The translations under genes and the position numbers were made by a program. This document shows, one piece after another, positions 18,525 through 26,741 of a DNA stretch of 64,000 nt; within the stretch, counting starts at the first letter, position 1, and each line of letters opens with the position of its first letter. Below the pieces are notes generated by a model, which searched no databases, was not told the origin of the DNA, and saw only the letters and a list, made by a program, of their open reading frames with translations. Source of the DNA: UBA4582 sp047629195 (lineage in GTDB: Bacteria; Pseudomonadota; Gammaproteobacteria; Pseudomonadales; Azotimanducaceae). The DNA is taken from contig JBLHWY010000005.1 of assembly GCA_047629195.1 (NCBI GenBank), positions 33,064-97,063 of the forward strand, given 5' to 3'.

Positions 18525-19358
18525 ATGAGAACTATTGCAGAAGGTTATTCATTTACTGAAGGACCTAGGTGGCACGATGGTCGTTTTTATTTTTCCGATT
18601 TCTATACTCATCGAGTCATGGCAGTTGATGGCGAAGGCAACACGGAAGTGGTCGCGACAGTGCCGGGACAACCTTCAGGCTTGGGCTGGTTGCCAGACGG
18701 GCGGATGTTGGTCGTTTCAATGTTGGACAGAAAATTGCTTCGTCAAGAGATCGATGGCAGCCTGGTTGAACATGCAGATTTAAGTGGCGTTGCAACATTT
18801 CATTGTAATGACATGGTTGTAGATACAAAGGGTCGAGCTTATGTTGGGAATTTTGGCTCAGACATCGAAAGCGGAGGCGAATTAACAAAGGCGAAGTTGG
18901 CATTTGTCGATATTGATGGTTCTGTATCTGTCGCAGCTGAGGATATCGCGTTTCCAAATGGGGCAGTCATAACACCCGATGGTAAAACCTTCATTATTGG
19001 AGAGACATTCGGTCGCTGTCTGACTGCGTTCGATATCGCTTCTGATGGAAGTTTGTCTAATCGCAGAGAGTGGGCGAATTTACATCCGCATTTACCCGAT
19101 GGGATTTGCCTTGATGCGGAGGGAGCTATTTGGGTTGCAGATCCAGTGAAAAATTGCGTGATACGGGTAGCGGAGGGTGGCGAGGTTCTACAAAAGATTG
19201 ACATGGGACGCGGCACGTTTGCTTGTATGTTGGGCGGTATTGAAGGAAAAACTTTGTACATTTGTACCGCTGATGGATCGGGCTCAAAAGCTCAGCGTAG
19301 TCTTACTGCTAAAATCGAAGCCTGTGAAGTAGATGTGCCAGGCGCTGGCTGCCCGTGA
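18525..19358 (+). CDS. SMP-30/gluconolactonase family beta-propeller hydrolase
   Basis: A 277-aa six-bladed propeller, probably a calcium- or zinc-dependent lactonase acting on sugar or other small lactones. Signature stretches: AEGYSFTEGPRWHDGRFYFSD with the metal-binding Glu, VATVPGQPSGLGWLPDGRML, HCNDMVVDTKGRAYVGNFG with the metal Asn, and HLPDGICLDAEGAIWVADP with the metal Asp. ATG 18525 is chosen over an upstream ATG because AGGAGG lies six bases before it. Transcription may be monocistronic; the next gene begins about 100 bp on. Confidence 0.9.
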   Translation: MRTIAEGYSFTEGPRWHDGRFYFSDFYTHRVMAVDGEGNTEVVATVPGQPSGLGWLPDGRMLVVSMLDRKLLRQEIDGSLVEHADLSGVATFHCNDMVVDTKGRAYVGNFGSDIESGGELTKAKLAFVDIDGSVSVAAEDIAFPNGAVITPDGKTFIIGETFGRCLTAFDIASDGSLSNRREWANLHPHLPDGICLDAEGAIWVADPVKNCVIRVAEGGEVLQKIDMGRGTFACMLGGIEGKTLYICTADGSGSKAQRSLTAKIEACEVDVPGAGCP

Positions 19359-19461
19359 TAGAGAATGTTTTTTTTCGTTCAGGAATTGATATAGCTCACG
19401 AGCTTGTTCTCTCATTAGATGAATAATAGATTCTAAACTCACTCCGTTGGAGTCCTTTATA

Positions 19462-21231
19462 TTGGCTATAGAATTACGCTTTGGTGATTACATCCAAGAG
19501 GCCTTGGTACATCAGAAGCAGGTCAGCTATAACGAACTGGTGCCCCCGGTTGAGCTAGACGAATCGGGTAATGAGCTTCCGCACGTGCCTCCGAAAATCC
19601 AACTTCGGGCGTTTGATGCATATCGCCTGATTATGCCTTACACCAGCATAAGGATGATGGAGCAAGTAAAAGCTGTTGTTCCTCTGGCCGTTTACCTTGT
19701 GTTGTTTCAGGTGCTCATTCTACGCCAGAATGTCAGTGACAGTGGCGTCATCACGGTCGGTTTGGTTGCTGTTATTATCGGTCTTATGCTGTTCATGGAG
19801 GGCCTTAAAGTTGGGTTGATGCCACTCGGTGAAATCCTTGGAAGTAGCCTTCCTGTGAAATCCACACTACCGGTCGTGTTAACGGTGACTTTGTTGTTGG
19901 GTATAGGTGTTACCTTTGCAGAACCGGCAATTGGTGCACTCAAGGCAGCAGGACAGATTGTTGATGTGGTGCAGGCGCCCTATCTTTATGCCTTGCTCAA
20001 TGACTGGGCAGACGTGTTGGTTTTGATGGTCGGAATTGGTGTTGGGTTGGCCGCAGTGCTTGGAACAACCCGATTCTTGTACGGGTGGGGATTAAAAACA
20101 CTTATCTATATGACGCTAGTACCAACTCTCGGTATGAGCATCTACATCAGCATGGATGAAGATCTTAATAAAATCCTTGGCTTGGCTTGGGATTGCGGTG
20201 CAGTGACGACAGGACCAGTGACGGTTCCGCTCGTACTTGCCTTAGGTATTGGAATATCTTCCTCCGCGGGTAAGAACTCTTCTTCGCTATCAGGCTTCGG
20301 TATTGTAACCCTGGCTTCATTGTTCCCTATTATGGCGGTTCAGATTCTGGGGCTATACGTGGCAGCCACGACAGCCCCTGCAGAAATTATTCAGGCCGCG
20401 GCAATCGCAGCTGGCAACACTGGCGATCCAGGTTGGACAGCACAAACACCCTGGCAGGAGATTATCGGAGGCGTAAGAGCAATTGTGCCCCTCGTCATTT
20501 TCTTGCTGTTAGTGCTAATTGTTCTTCTGAAGGAGCGACTTCAAAAACCCGCGGTCATTTTCTATGGTATTGCGCTTTGTGTTATAGGCATGGTTGTCTT
20601 TAGTTTAGGTTTGAGTTTTGGGCTGGCGAAATTGGGTGCCCAATCGGGTAGTCTCGTTCCAGCGGCCTTTGCGCTGCATGATCAGGTCGCAGCTTCCCCT
20701 CTATATGGTGCGGTTGTCGGAGTTGTCATTGCCCTGTTGTTCGCGTGGTTACTTGGGTTCGGTGCAACCCTAGCAGAACCGGCTTTGAATGCTTTAGGCC
20801 ACACCGTTCAAAATCTAACAAACGGCGCTTTTCAAAAATCGACCCTGATGTATGCAGTCTCATTTGGTGTTGCCTGTGGTATTGCTGTTGGAGTCGCCAA
20901 AATTGTATTTGATATTCCGATTATTTACCTCATCAGCGGCGGATACTCCGTGGCATTTGTGCTTACTTATCTGTCCACAGAAGAATTCGTAAATATTGCC
21001 TGGGATAGCGCTGGAGTCACAACGGGACCCGTTACAGTTCCTTTGGTACTCGCGATGGGACTTGGGTTCGGTAATTCAATGGATGCGATTGAAGGTTTTG
21101 GTATTTTGTCTATGGCGTCTATTGGTCCGATCATCGCAGTGATGTCAACGGGGCTGTGGGTGAACTGGAGAATCAAACATCGGCATAAAGATGATGACCA
21201 TAACCTTGAAATAGAACGGCAGACAGGATAG
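19462..21231 (+). CDS. DUF1538 family duplicated membrane protein
   Basis: A polytopic inner-membrane protein, 589 aa from TTG 19462 (GGAG nine bases upstream; another TTG at 19447 lacks a ribosome site). After a soluble N-terminal segment of about 75 residues it consists of two homologous halves. Each half has an AEP motif (TFAEPAIGALKAAG; TLAEPALNALGHTV) and a nearly identical core (AWDCGAVTTGPVTVPLVLA; AWDSAGVTTGPVTVPLVLA). Such internally repeated halves with GP-rich re-entrant motifs are typical of secondary transporters. The substrate is unknown. Two PII-like genes follow at 25-bp spacings, which strongly suggests that its activity is controlled by PII-type signalling. Confidence 0.85.
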   Translation: MAIELRFGDYIQEALVHQKQVSYNELVPPVELDESGNELPHVPPKIQLRAFDAYRLIMPYTSIRMMEQVKAVVPLAVYLVLFQVLILRQNVSDSGVITVGLVAVIIGLMLFMEGLKVGLMPLGEILGSSLPVKSTLPVVLTVTLLLGIGVTFAEPAIGALKAAGQIVDVVQAPYLYALLNDWADVLVLMVGIGVGLAAVLGTTRFLYGWGLKTLIYMTLVPTLGMSIYISMDEDLNKILGLAWDCGAVTTGPVTVPLVLALGIGISSSAGKNSSSLSGFGIVTLASLFPIMAVQILGLYVAATTAPAEIIQAAAIAAGNTGDPGWTAQTPWQEIIGGVRAIVPLVIFLLLVLIVLLKERLQKPAVIFYGIALCVIGMVVFSLGLSFGLAKLGAQSGSLVPAAFALHDQVAASPLYGAVVGVVIALLFAWLLGFGATLAEPALNALGHTVQNLTNGAFQKSTLMYAVSFGVACGIAVGVAKIVFDIPIIYLISGGYSVAFVLTYLSTEEFVNIAWDSAGVTTGPVTVPLVLAMGLGFGNSMDAIEGFGILSMASIGPIIAVMSTGLWVNWRIKHRHKDDDHNLEIERQTG

Positions 21232-21256
21232 TGAACAGAACACAGGAAGCCAATAC

Positions 21257-21634
21257 ATGAGCAAAAGAGAAATAACCGTTCTGACCGACGTCGCGTTGAT
21301 AACTTGTATTGTTCAACGTGGTATCGCGGACGATGTTGTTGTGGCCGCACAAGAAGCCGGAGCGCAAGGTGCGACCATCTTCTATGCGCGTGGCACCGGT
21401 GTAAGAGAGCGGCTTGGAATCGTTGGACTCGCGGTTGAAGTTGAGAAGGAGATTATTACGATAGTTGTTGCAGTTGACCAAGTTGACAGGGTGTTCGAGA
21501 AAATCTATCTGGCGGGTAAGTTGGATACGCCTGGCATGGGTATTATGTATGTTACCCCTCTTGAGAAAGCTGCGACTTATATACCGCCCGAAATCCTCGA
21601 AAAATTGACGGGTCCTGCCGCCCCAGCGGCGTGA
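21257..21634 (+). CDS. PII-like signalling protein (first of two)
   Basis: A 125-aa protein with the ferredoxin-like PII fold, as seen from the strand order: LITCIVQRGIADDVVVAAQ, GAQGATIFYARGTGVRERLG, EVEKEIITIVVAVDQVDRVF and TPGMGIMYVTPLEKAATY. It lacks the PROSITE-type PII signature and the uridylylated Tyr of GlnB/GlnK, so it belongs to the wider PII-like group. Family members bind adenine nucleotides in inter-subunit clefts and regulate adjacent transporters. AGGAAG precedes ATG 21257. It lies 25 bp after DUF1538 and 25 bp before a second PII-like gene. Confidence 0.8.
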   Translation: MSKREITVLTDVALITCIVQRGIADDVVVAAQEAGAQGATIFYARGTGVRERLGIVGLAVEVEKEIITIVVAVDQVDRVFEKIYLAGKLDTPGMGIMYVTPLEKAATYIPPEILEKLTGPAAPAA

Positions 21635-21659
21635 GTGTTGCATTTACAAGGAGACGCTA

Positions 21660-22031
21660 ATGTCTAGATCGCATGAAAAGCCTAGCTCAATTGGAATGTC
21701 CGGCGAAATGAAGTTGATAACCTGCATACTTCCCAAGGGAATTGCCGCTGGTGTGAGTGAAAAACTGCTGAACGAAAAAAGCATTGTGACGGGCAATATC
21801 AATAATGCCCGAGGTTCGGGGCACATCACTGCAGAAGCGCATCGAAAAGCAGGTTTTCAGACAGAGAAAGAGATTTTTAGAGTTGTAGTTGAAGCAGAAA
21901 GGGCAGAAGAAGTGTTTGGGTTTATTTACGATCATGCAGAATTACATCACCCCCATGGTGGCATCATGTTTCAAAACGCCCTTAGGAAGAGTACAGAGTA
22001 CGTTTTGCCAGAAGTTCATTCCGAAGACTAA
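21660..22031 (+). CDS. PII-like signalling protein (second of two)
   Basis: A 123-aa relative of the preceding protein with clearly diverged sequence: MKLITCILPKGIAAGVSEKL, GNINNARGSGHITAE, FQTEKEIFRVVVEAERAEEV and HPHGGIMFQNALRKSTEYVL. The ARGSG turn and the EKEIF strand are at the same positions as in its neighbour. It has an extra 14-residue N-terminal tail and a His-rich HAELHHPHGG loop. The pair may form separate or mixed trimers and act on the DUF1538 protein or on the antiporter encoded 28 bp downstream. AGGAGA precedes ATG 21660. Confidence 0.78.
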   Translation: MSRSHEKPSSIGMSGEMKLITCILPKGIAAGVSEKLLNEKSIVTGNINNARGSGHITAEAHRKAGFQTEKEIFRVVVEAERAEEVFGFIYDHAELHHPHGGIMFQNALRKSTEYVLPEVHSED

Positions 22032-22059
22032 TCGAAGTTAATGTGAAAAGGGAGTGAGA

Positions 22060-24579
22060 GTGCACGAGACATCACTGCTTGTTGAGCATGTCGGCGGCAT
22101 TATTGCGTTGCTACTCGTGGCCGCCGCGGTTATGGCGGTTAGTAAAAAACTTAAGGTTCCCTTCACTGTTCTGCTGGTAGTTGTTGGCGCTAGTATTTCA
22201 TTCATTTCAGAGACTTTCGCAGACGAAAACATAGCAGTACTGAAGATGCTCGAGGGCTTAAGTCTATCGCCCGATCTTATTCTTTATGTGTTCCTGCCGA
22301 CACTGATATTCGAGTCAGCCTTTAACCTCAATGCGCGACAGCTCTGGCAAAATATTGTGCCTATACTTACGCTGGCTGTACCCGGGTTGTTACTCTCCAC
22401 AGGCGTTATTGCTGGTGTTTTGTTGCTGGCTACCTCCATTCCCTTACTTCCCGCGCTTTTATTAGGTGCTATTCTCAGCGCCACTGACCCTGTGGCAGTT
22501 ATCGCGTTATTCAAACAATTGGGTGCTCCTAAGCGCTTAGCCATTCTGGTTGAAGGCGAAAGTCTTCTCAATGATGCGACCGCTATCGTGTTGGCTAGTA
22601 TTTTGATTGCTGCAATCAGTCTGGACGCTGGAGCACACAAAACGAGTAGCATATCTGCCGTAGTCGAGTTTCTCGCGGTATTCCTTGGCGGGTTGATTGT
22701 CGGTTGGGTGTTGGGGATCGTGACAGCGATCTTGTTGGGAATGGTGCGAGCTGACGTTTATATTGAGACTACTTTAACTACAATCCTGGCTTACACGTCC
22801 TTTTTAATAGCGGAACAGGTATTTCATGTTAGTGGCGTTGTAGCGGTAGTGGCCGCAGGCTTAACCCTTGGCAGTTGGGGAAGAATTAAAATATCACCTA
22901 GTGTTCGGCAATATATTGATCATTTTTGGGAATACATGTCCTTTGTTGCCACTGCCCTGATTTTCTTGATGGTAGGTATGCGGGTGAATCTTGAGGAGCT
23001 GTTAGCATCGTCGAACGTATTGCCATGGGTTGTCTTTGGCATGTTGTTGTCCCGGGCGATCGTGGTATATGGAATGATCCCGTTGAGTAATAAGCTGCCT
23101 GGAAGAGAATCCACAAATCGTGCATACCAGACAGTGATGTACTGGGGTGGTCTTCGGGGTGCAATTGCCCTCGCGTTAGTGCTTAGTATTCCAGCGTTTG
23201 AGTATTCAGAGTTATTTATCGCACTTGTCATGGGAGCGGTACTCTTCACCCTCATAGTGCAGGGTTTGAGTATCGAGTGGTTAGTTGCCCGCCTCGGCTT
23301 GAGTAAGCCGCCTTTGTCTGACCGAATTGCTGAGTCAGAAGGCAATATCTCTGCAACAGAGGAGGCAACTTTTCGATTAAATGAATTACAATCCGGGGGT
23401 TTTTTCTCTGCTGCGATAGCCGATCGGTTGCAACAGCAATGCGCGGAATCCCTTAGTGACGAACGTACGGTGCTGAACCAACTCCGGCGTGCAGAATTGA
23501 ATGAAGGACAGGAAATCGTACTGTTGTATCTGCGTTGTTATGGGACGGAAGAGGCTCAGTATAACGATCTGTACGCCAAAGGGCATTTGAGTGAGACCAC
23601 CGTTCGAAATTTGATGACAACTTTGACTGCGCAAACTGAAGCAGTGAAATTCCTTGATGAAGCTCAACTGGCTTCCAGCAATAAGTTGCCCGAACCTAAT
23701 TTGGCCAAATATCAACTTTCCAGAGGCTTGTTGCGCTTGATTGAAAAGGTACCAGGGCTATCGACGTTCACAGAGAGGCTGCGACTGGAGCAAATTGCGG
23801 TCGACTATGAGGAGTCGTGGGCGAGATATCACGCTTGTACGACGGTACTGGCAGATATGGAGAAGCTTAAGGCACAAACGGAGCTAGACCCTGTGATATT
23901 TGAGGGCGTTAATTCCCAATACAGAAATTGGTTAGGTCAGGCTGAACAGTCAATCGATGGTATGGCAGAGCAGTACCCTGAATTTGTCTCTTCGATGCAG
24001 GAAAGATTAGGGAAACGTTTGATATTGTTGTCTGAATCAGAGGCAATTCAACTAGAAGATCGTCAGGGCAATATTCCTCGAAGTCTAGCGCAGAAGATGA
24101 CGGAGCTGCGAGCAAAGCGATTATGGGACCTTCGCGGACACGAGATCGCCCGGCTTAGGGTTGCGCCAGAAGAGCTTTTACGCAAGGTGCCTTTCTTTGC
24201 GGAAATACCAGCGGAGGAGTTCGAGGCGTTAACCAGAAAAATGAAACGACACAGTGTTGCCACAAACGAAAAGGTGATTCAGCAGGGAAATTCTGGCAAA
24301 CGCTTATATATGATTGCTCGCGGTGTTGTGCGGATCTCTCAGGGAATTGATGGTGAAGAGGTTAATTTGGCGACCTTAATAGCTGGAGACTTCTTCGGCG
24401 AAATGGCGCTGCTTCACGACGGGGATAGAACGGCCACAGTAACGAGTATAAGCCCATGTACTTTTTACATATTAGAGAGAGACGACCTCCAGCATGCGAT
24501 GTTAGACAATCCGTCCATAAGGAAAGCGCTTGAAGTCGCAGACAAGCAGCGGCATAAACACCAGGACACTCTACCGTAA
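22060..24579 (+). CDS. CPA1 Na+/H+ antiporter with C-terminal cyclic-nucleotide-binding domain
   Basis: An 839-aa protein starting at GTG 22060 (GGGAG five bases upstream; the in-frame GTG at 22054 is too close to that site). Residues 1-410 form an NHE/SOS1-like transporter: VFLPTLIFESAFNLN, LSATDPVAVIALFKQLG, and the electroneutral CPA1 Asn-Asp pair in GESLLNDATAIVL (about residues 171-172). Residues about 410-705 are a long hydrophilic, partly helical region. Residues about 715-825 form a cyclic-nucleotide-binding domain with the phosphate cassette GDFFGEMALLHDGDRTATV containing the Gly-Glu and Arg residues that contact cNMP in the family. The layout recalls plant SOS1 and sperm NHE. Control of Na+/H+ exchange by cAMP or a similar ligand is inferred. 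Confidence 0.9.
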   Translation: MHETSLLVEHVGGIIALLLVAAAVMAVSKKLKVPFTVLLVVVGASISFISETFADENIAVLKMLEGLSLSPDLILYVFLPTLIFESAFNLNARQLWQNIVPILTLAVPGLLLSTGVIAGVLLLATSIPLLPALLLGAILSATDPVAVIALFKQLGAPKRLAILVEGESLLNDATAIVLASILIAAISLDAGAHKTSSISAVVEFLAVFLGGLIVGWVLGIVTAILLGMVRADVYIETTLTTILAYTSFLIAEQVFHVSGVVAVVAAGLTLGSWGRIKISPSVRQYIDHFWEYMSFVATALIFLMVGMRVNLEELLASSNVLPWVVFGMLLSRAIVVYGMIPLSNKLPGRESTNRAYQTVMYWGGLRGAIALALVLSIPAFEYSELFIALVMGAVLFTLIVQGLSIEWLVARLGLSKPPLSDRIAESEGNISATEEATFRLNELQSGGFFSAAIADRLQQQCAESLSDERTVLNQLRRAELNEGQEIVLLYLRCYGTEEAQYNDLYAKGHLSETTVRNLMTTLTAQTEAVKFLDEAQLASSNKLPEPNLAKYQLSRGLLRLIEKVPGLSTFTERLRLEQIAVDYEESWARYHACTTVLADMEKLKAQTELDPVIFEGVNSQYRNWLGQAEQSIDGMAEQYPEFVSSMQERLGKRLILLSESEAIQLEDRQGNIPRSLAQKMTELRAKRLWDLRGHEIARLRVAPEELLRKVPFFAEIPAEEFEALTRKMKRHSVATNEKVIQQGNSGKRLYMIARGVVRISQGIDGEEVNLATLIAGDFFGEMALLHDGDRTATVTSISPCTFYILERDDLQHAMLDNPSIRKALEVADKQRHKHQDTLP

Positions 24580-24763
24580 TCCGCAAAGGGTTCTTGTTGG
24601 CTTTTTAGCCGATTTATTTTTTTGGACTTCCTCATTACTAGACCCAGATCAACGTTGATCTTACTCAAACGACCCATAGTGTGCTTGCAAGAAAAGCCCA
24701 CCAGTTATTGGTGTTAGCTGATTCATTGCACCAGACAATGATGATACTAAAGAGGAAAATCTA

Positions 24764-25183
24764 ATGAGAAAACACGACCCAATTAGCAAAATAATGTCTA
24801 CAGAGATTGAATATATTCAGGTTGGTCAGAAGCTAAGTGAAGTACATCATCTGATGGCCAATATGGGTATCCACCATGTCCCGATTGTTGATGGCAAAAA
24901 ACTGGTTGGTCTAATTAGTTTCGTCGACATCATGAAGCTCAATCTCGTACTTCAAGGTGCTTCTGAGTACACGATAGGTGCGATCATTGATCAACAGTTT
25001 GCGATAAGAGAGGTAATGATAACTGAACTGGTTACGATAGGTAGTGGAGATACGGTAAGGGAAGCTGCTGAGAAATTGTCCGGTGGTGATTTTCACTCCT
25101 TACCTGTTGTTGAAGCCGGAGGTGATCTTACGGGTATCGTCACCAGTACTGATCTTATCCGTTACTTGAGTGATCAATATTAA
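24764..25183 (+). CDS. Two-CBS-domain protein
   Basis: A 139-aa protein made of one CBS pair (Bateman module). First repeat: KIMSTEIEYIQVGQKLSEV to HHVPIVDGKKLVGLISFVDI. Second repeat: EVMITELVTIGSGDTVREAA to HSLPVVEAGGDLTGIVTSTDL. Such modules bind AMP, ATP or related adenosine ligands. There is no attached effector domain, so it must act on a partner. It stands 184 bp after the CPA1 antiporter on the same strand, and is the last gene before a convergent HAD hydrolase gene. Membership of the DUF1538-PII-antiporter module is plausible but the gap could hold its own promoter. Confidence 0.88.
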   Translation: MRKHDPISKIMSTEIEYIQVGQKLSEVHHLMANMGIHHVPIVDGKKLVGLISFVDIMKLNLVLQGASEYTIGAIIDQQFAIREVMITELVTIGSGDTVREAAEKLSGGDFHSLPVVEAGGDLTGIVTSTDLIRYLSDQY

Positions 25184-25198
25184 AGTCGAATAAGAGAG

Positions 25199-25795
25199 TT
25201 AGACGCAGCCTAGCTGCGTCAGCGATTCTCTACACTGTTTTGCATCTTGAAACTTGATGGTCTTAATACCTAGCGTTGCAGCAGCACTGAGATTTGCCTC
25301 TGTATCATCGATAAACACTGTGTGTTCCGGCACTAGGTCAAAACTGTCTAACAAGTGATGGTAGATGTCGAGGTCGGGTTTAATCTTCTTTATACGACAA
25401 GAAATTACCTTGCCAATAAATTGCCCCCAAATATCATGTTTGCTTTCTAGGTGAGCGATAGAGGCAAAATGCATGTTGGATAGCACGTATAGCGGCAGTT
25501 TCTTCTCAGCTAGCTCTGCAATCAAATCGAAAGATCCATCAATTGGGGTGAGGTGATTAGGTACTTGCTCTAGTAGGTGACGAATCGTCTGAGTCGAAAA
25601 ACCTGTTCTATCAGCACCGCGGGTTATCGCGCGCTCATAGTCCAAGGTACCCCGATCTAGTTCTAACCAATCGGGGTGTTGGAAGATTTCTTTTCTCACG
25701 ATGCTTTTTGCTTGATCATCATCAAATGCACTTTTGATAATATTTTCGGGTTGCCATTTGAAGACGACACCACCGAGATCAAACACAATATTCAA
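25199..25795 (-). CDS. HAD family hydrolase (YihX/HAD-IA type)
   Basis: A 198-aa haloacid-dehalogenase-like phosphatase. The motifs are in order: nucleophile Asp in MNIVFDLGGVVF (motif I), Ser in YVLSNMHFAS (II), Lys in RIKKIKPDLDIYHHLL (III) and paired Asp in VFIDDTEANLSAA (IV). An alpha-helical cap lies between motifs I and II. YihX-like members dephosphorylate sugar phosphates such as alpha-glucose-1-phosphate, but the substrate here is not predictable. It converges on the CBS gene with 15 bp between the stops. Confidence 0.88.
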   Translation of the reverse strand: MNIVFDLGGVVFKWQPENIIKSAFDDDQAKSIVRKEIFQHPDWLELDRGTLDYERAITRGADRTGFSTQTIRHLLEQVPNHLTPIDGSFDLIAELAEKKLPLYVLSNMHFASIAHLESKHDIWGQFIGKVISCRIKKIKPDLDIYHHLLDSFDLVPEHTVFIDDTEANLSAAATLGIKTIKFQDAKQCRESLTQLGCV

Positions 25796-25862
25796 AATTC
25801 ACATACTCCTTCAGCTGCAGGGGTTACCACTTAGATTGTCATATGGATTGTCATATGGATTG

Positions 25863-26657
25863 CTAATTGACCCTGGGTGGTACAAATGGATGTGAACTAG
25901 AGAGTCCGCCATCTACTGGAAATGCCTGGCCGTTGACATAACTGGCTTCATCGCTCGCAAGAAACAGCGCCATGTTCGCAATCTCCTGAGGTATGCCATA
26001 GCGTCTCGTTGGGTTTAGTTGACCTATGCGATCCTCGTTGCCACGTGCCCGCGCGCCATCGAATATTGGTTTAGTCATACCTGTTTCAATGAGACCTGGG
26101 CAGATCGCATTAATTCTAACGCCGGTGCCAGAGAGTTGATTACTGACTGTCTGCACTAGACTGATAACGCCTGCTTTACTTGCAGAATAAGGTGATCCAC
26201 CAGCATTAGCGCGAAGACCTGCCACAGATGCTGTGCAAATAATGCTACCCGAACCCTGCGATGCCATGTGCTTACCCGCGTATTTAACTGCGAGAAAGGG
26301 ACCAATTAAATTGATACGTAGAATTTCTTGCCACTGTTCTGGTGTCTGTTCGAATAAGGGTACGGCGCCGCCAGAGATACCTGCATTTGCATAAATAACA
26401 TCAAGGCCGCCGAATAATTCAATACACCGATTCACAAAGCCTTCGACCTGAGTTTCGTCGCCAACATCAGCGGTATGGGTTTTAACAACGCCTTCTGCGT
26501 CGCTATCCAGTCCCGCTAGGGTTTCCGCTAAACCTGCTTCGTTAAGGTCGACTGCCAATACGCTGGCGCCCTCGTTTGCAAATAACTTTGTGGTTGCTCT
26601 ACCAATGCCGCTACCTGCGCCTGTAACGATTGCTTTTTTTCCGTTGAGCCTTCCCAT
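25863..26657 (-). CDS. Short-chain dehydrogenase/reductase
   Basis: A 264-aa classical SDR. Cofactor motif TGAGSGIGRA (about residues 12-21), Asp in LAVDLNEAG that favours NAD(H), NAG in VIYANAGISGG, catalytic Ser in ICTASVAGL, Tyr and Lys in SPYSASKAGV, and the terminal GQAFPVDGG. It leads or belongs to a minus-strand group with crotonase genes, so oxidation of a 3-hydroxyacyl-CoA or other alcohol intermediate is possible. Ribosome site CAGGAGT lies before ATG 26657. Confidence 0.92.
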   Translation of the reverse strand: MGRLNGKKAIVTGAGSGIGRATTKLFANEGASVLAVDLNEAGLAETLAGLDSDAEGVVKTHTADVGDETQVEGFVNRCIELFGGLDVIYANAGISGGAVPLFEQTPEQWQEILRINLIGPFLAVKYAGKHMASQGSGSIICTASVAGLRANAGGSPYSASKAGVISLVQTVSNQLSGTGVRINAICPGLIETGMTKPIFDGARARGNEDRIGQLNPTRRYGIPQEIANMALFLASDEASYVNGQAFPVDGGLSSSHPFVPPRVN

Positions 26658-26741
26658 ACTTACTACTCCTGTCTGATTGATTTTTTGGATATAAAATATC
26701 TGACTAAATTACTTGATTGAATTCGCTATTATCGTCGCGTT

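Noticed and set aside
19462..25183. Possible defence island because of unusual domain clustering
   Set aside because: No nuclease, toxin, protease or nucleotide cyclase is present; the genes are transporters and small sensors.
25834..25861. Short direct repeat of ATTGTCATATGG upstream of the HAD gene
   Set aside because: Only two copies of about 13 bp, with no link to a promoter or known operator; too little to call a feature.
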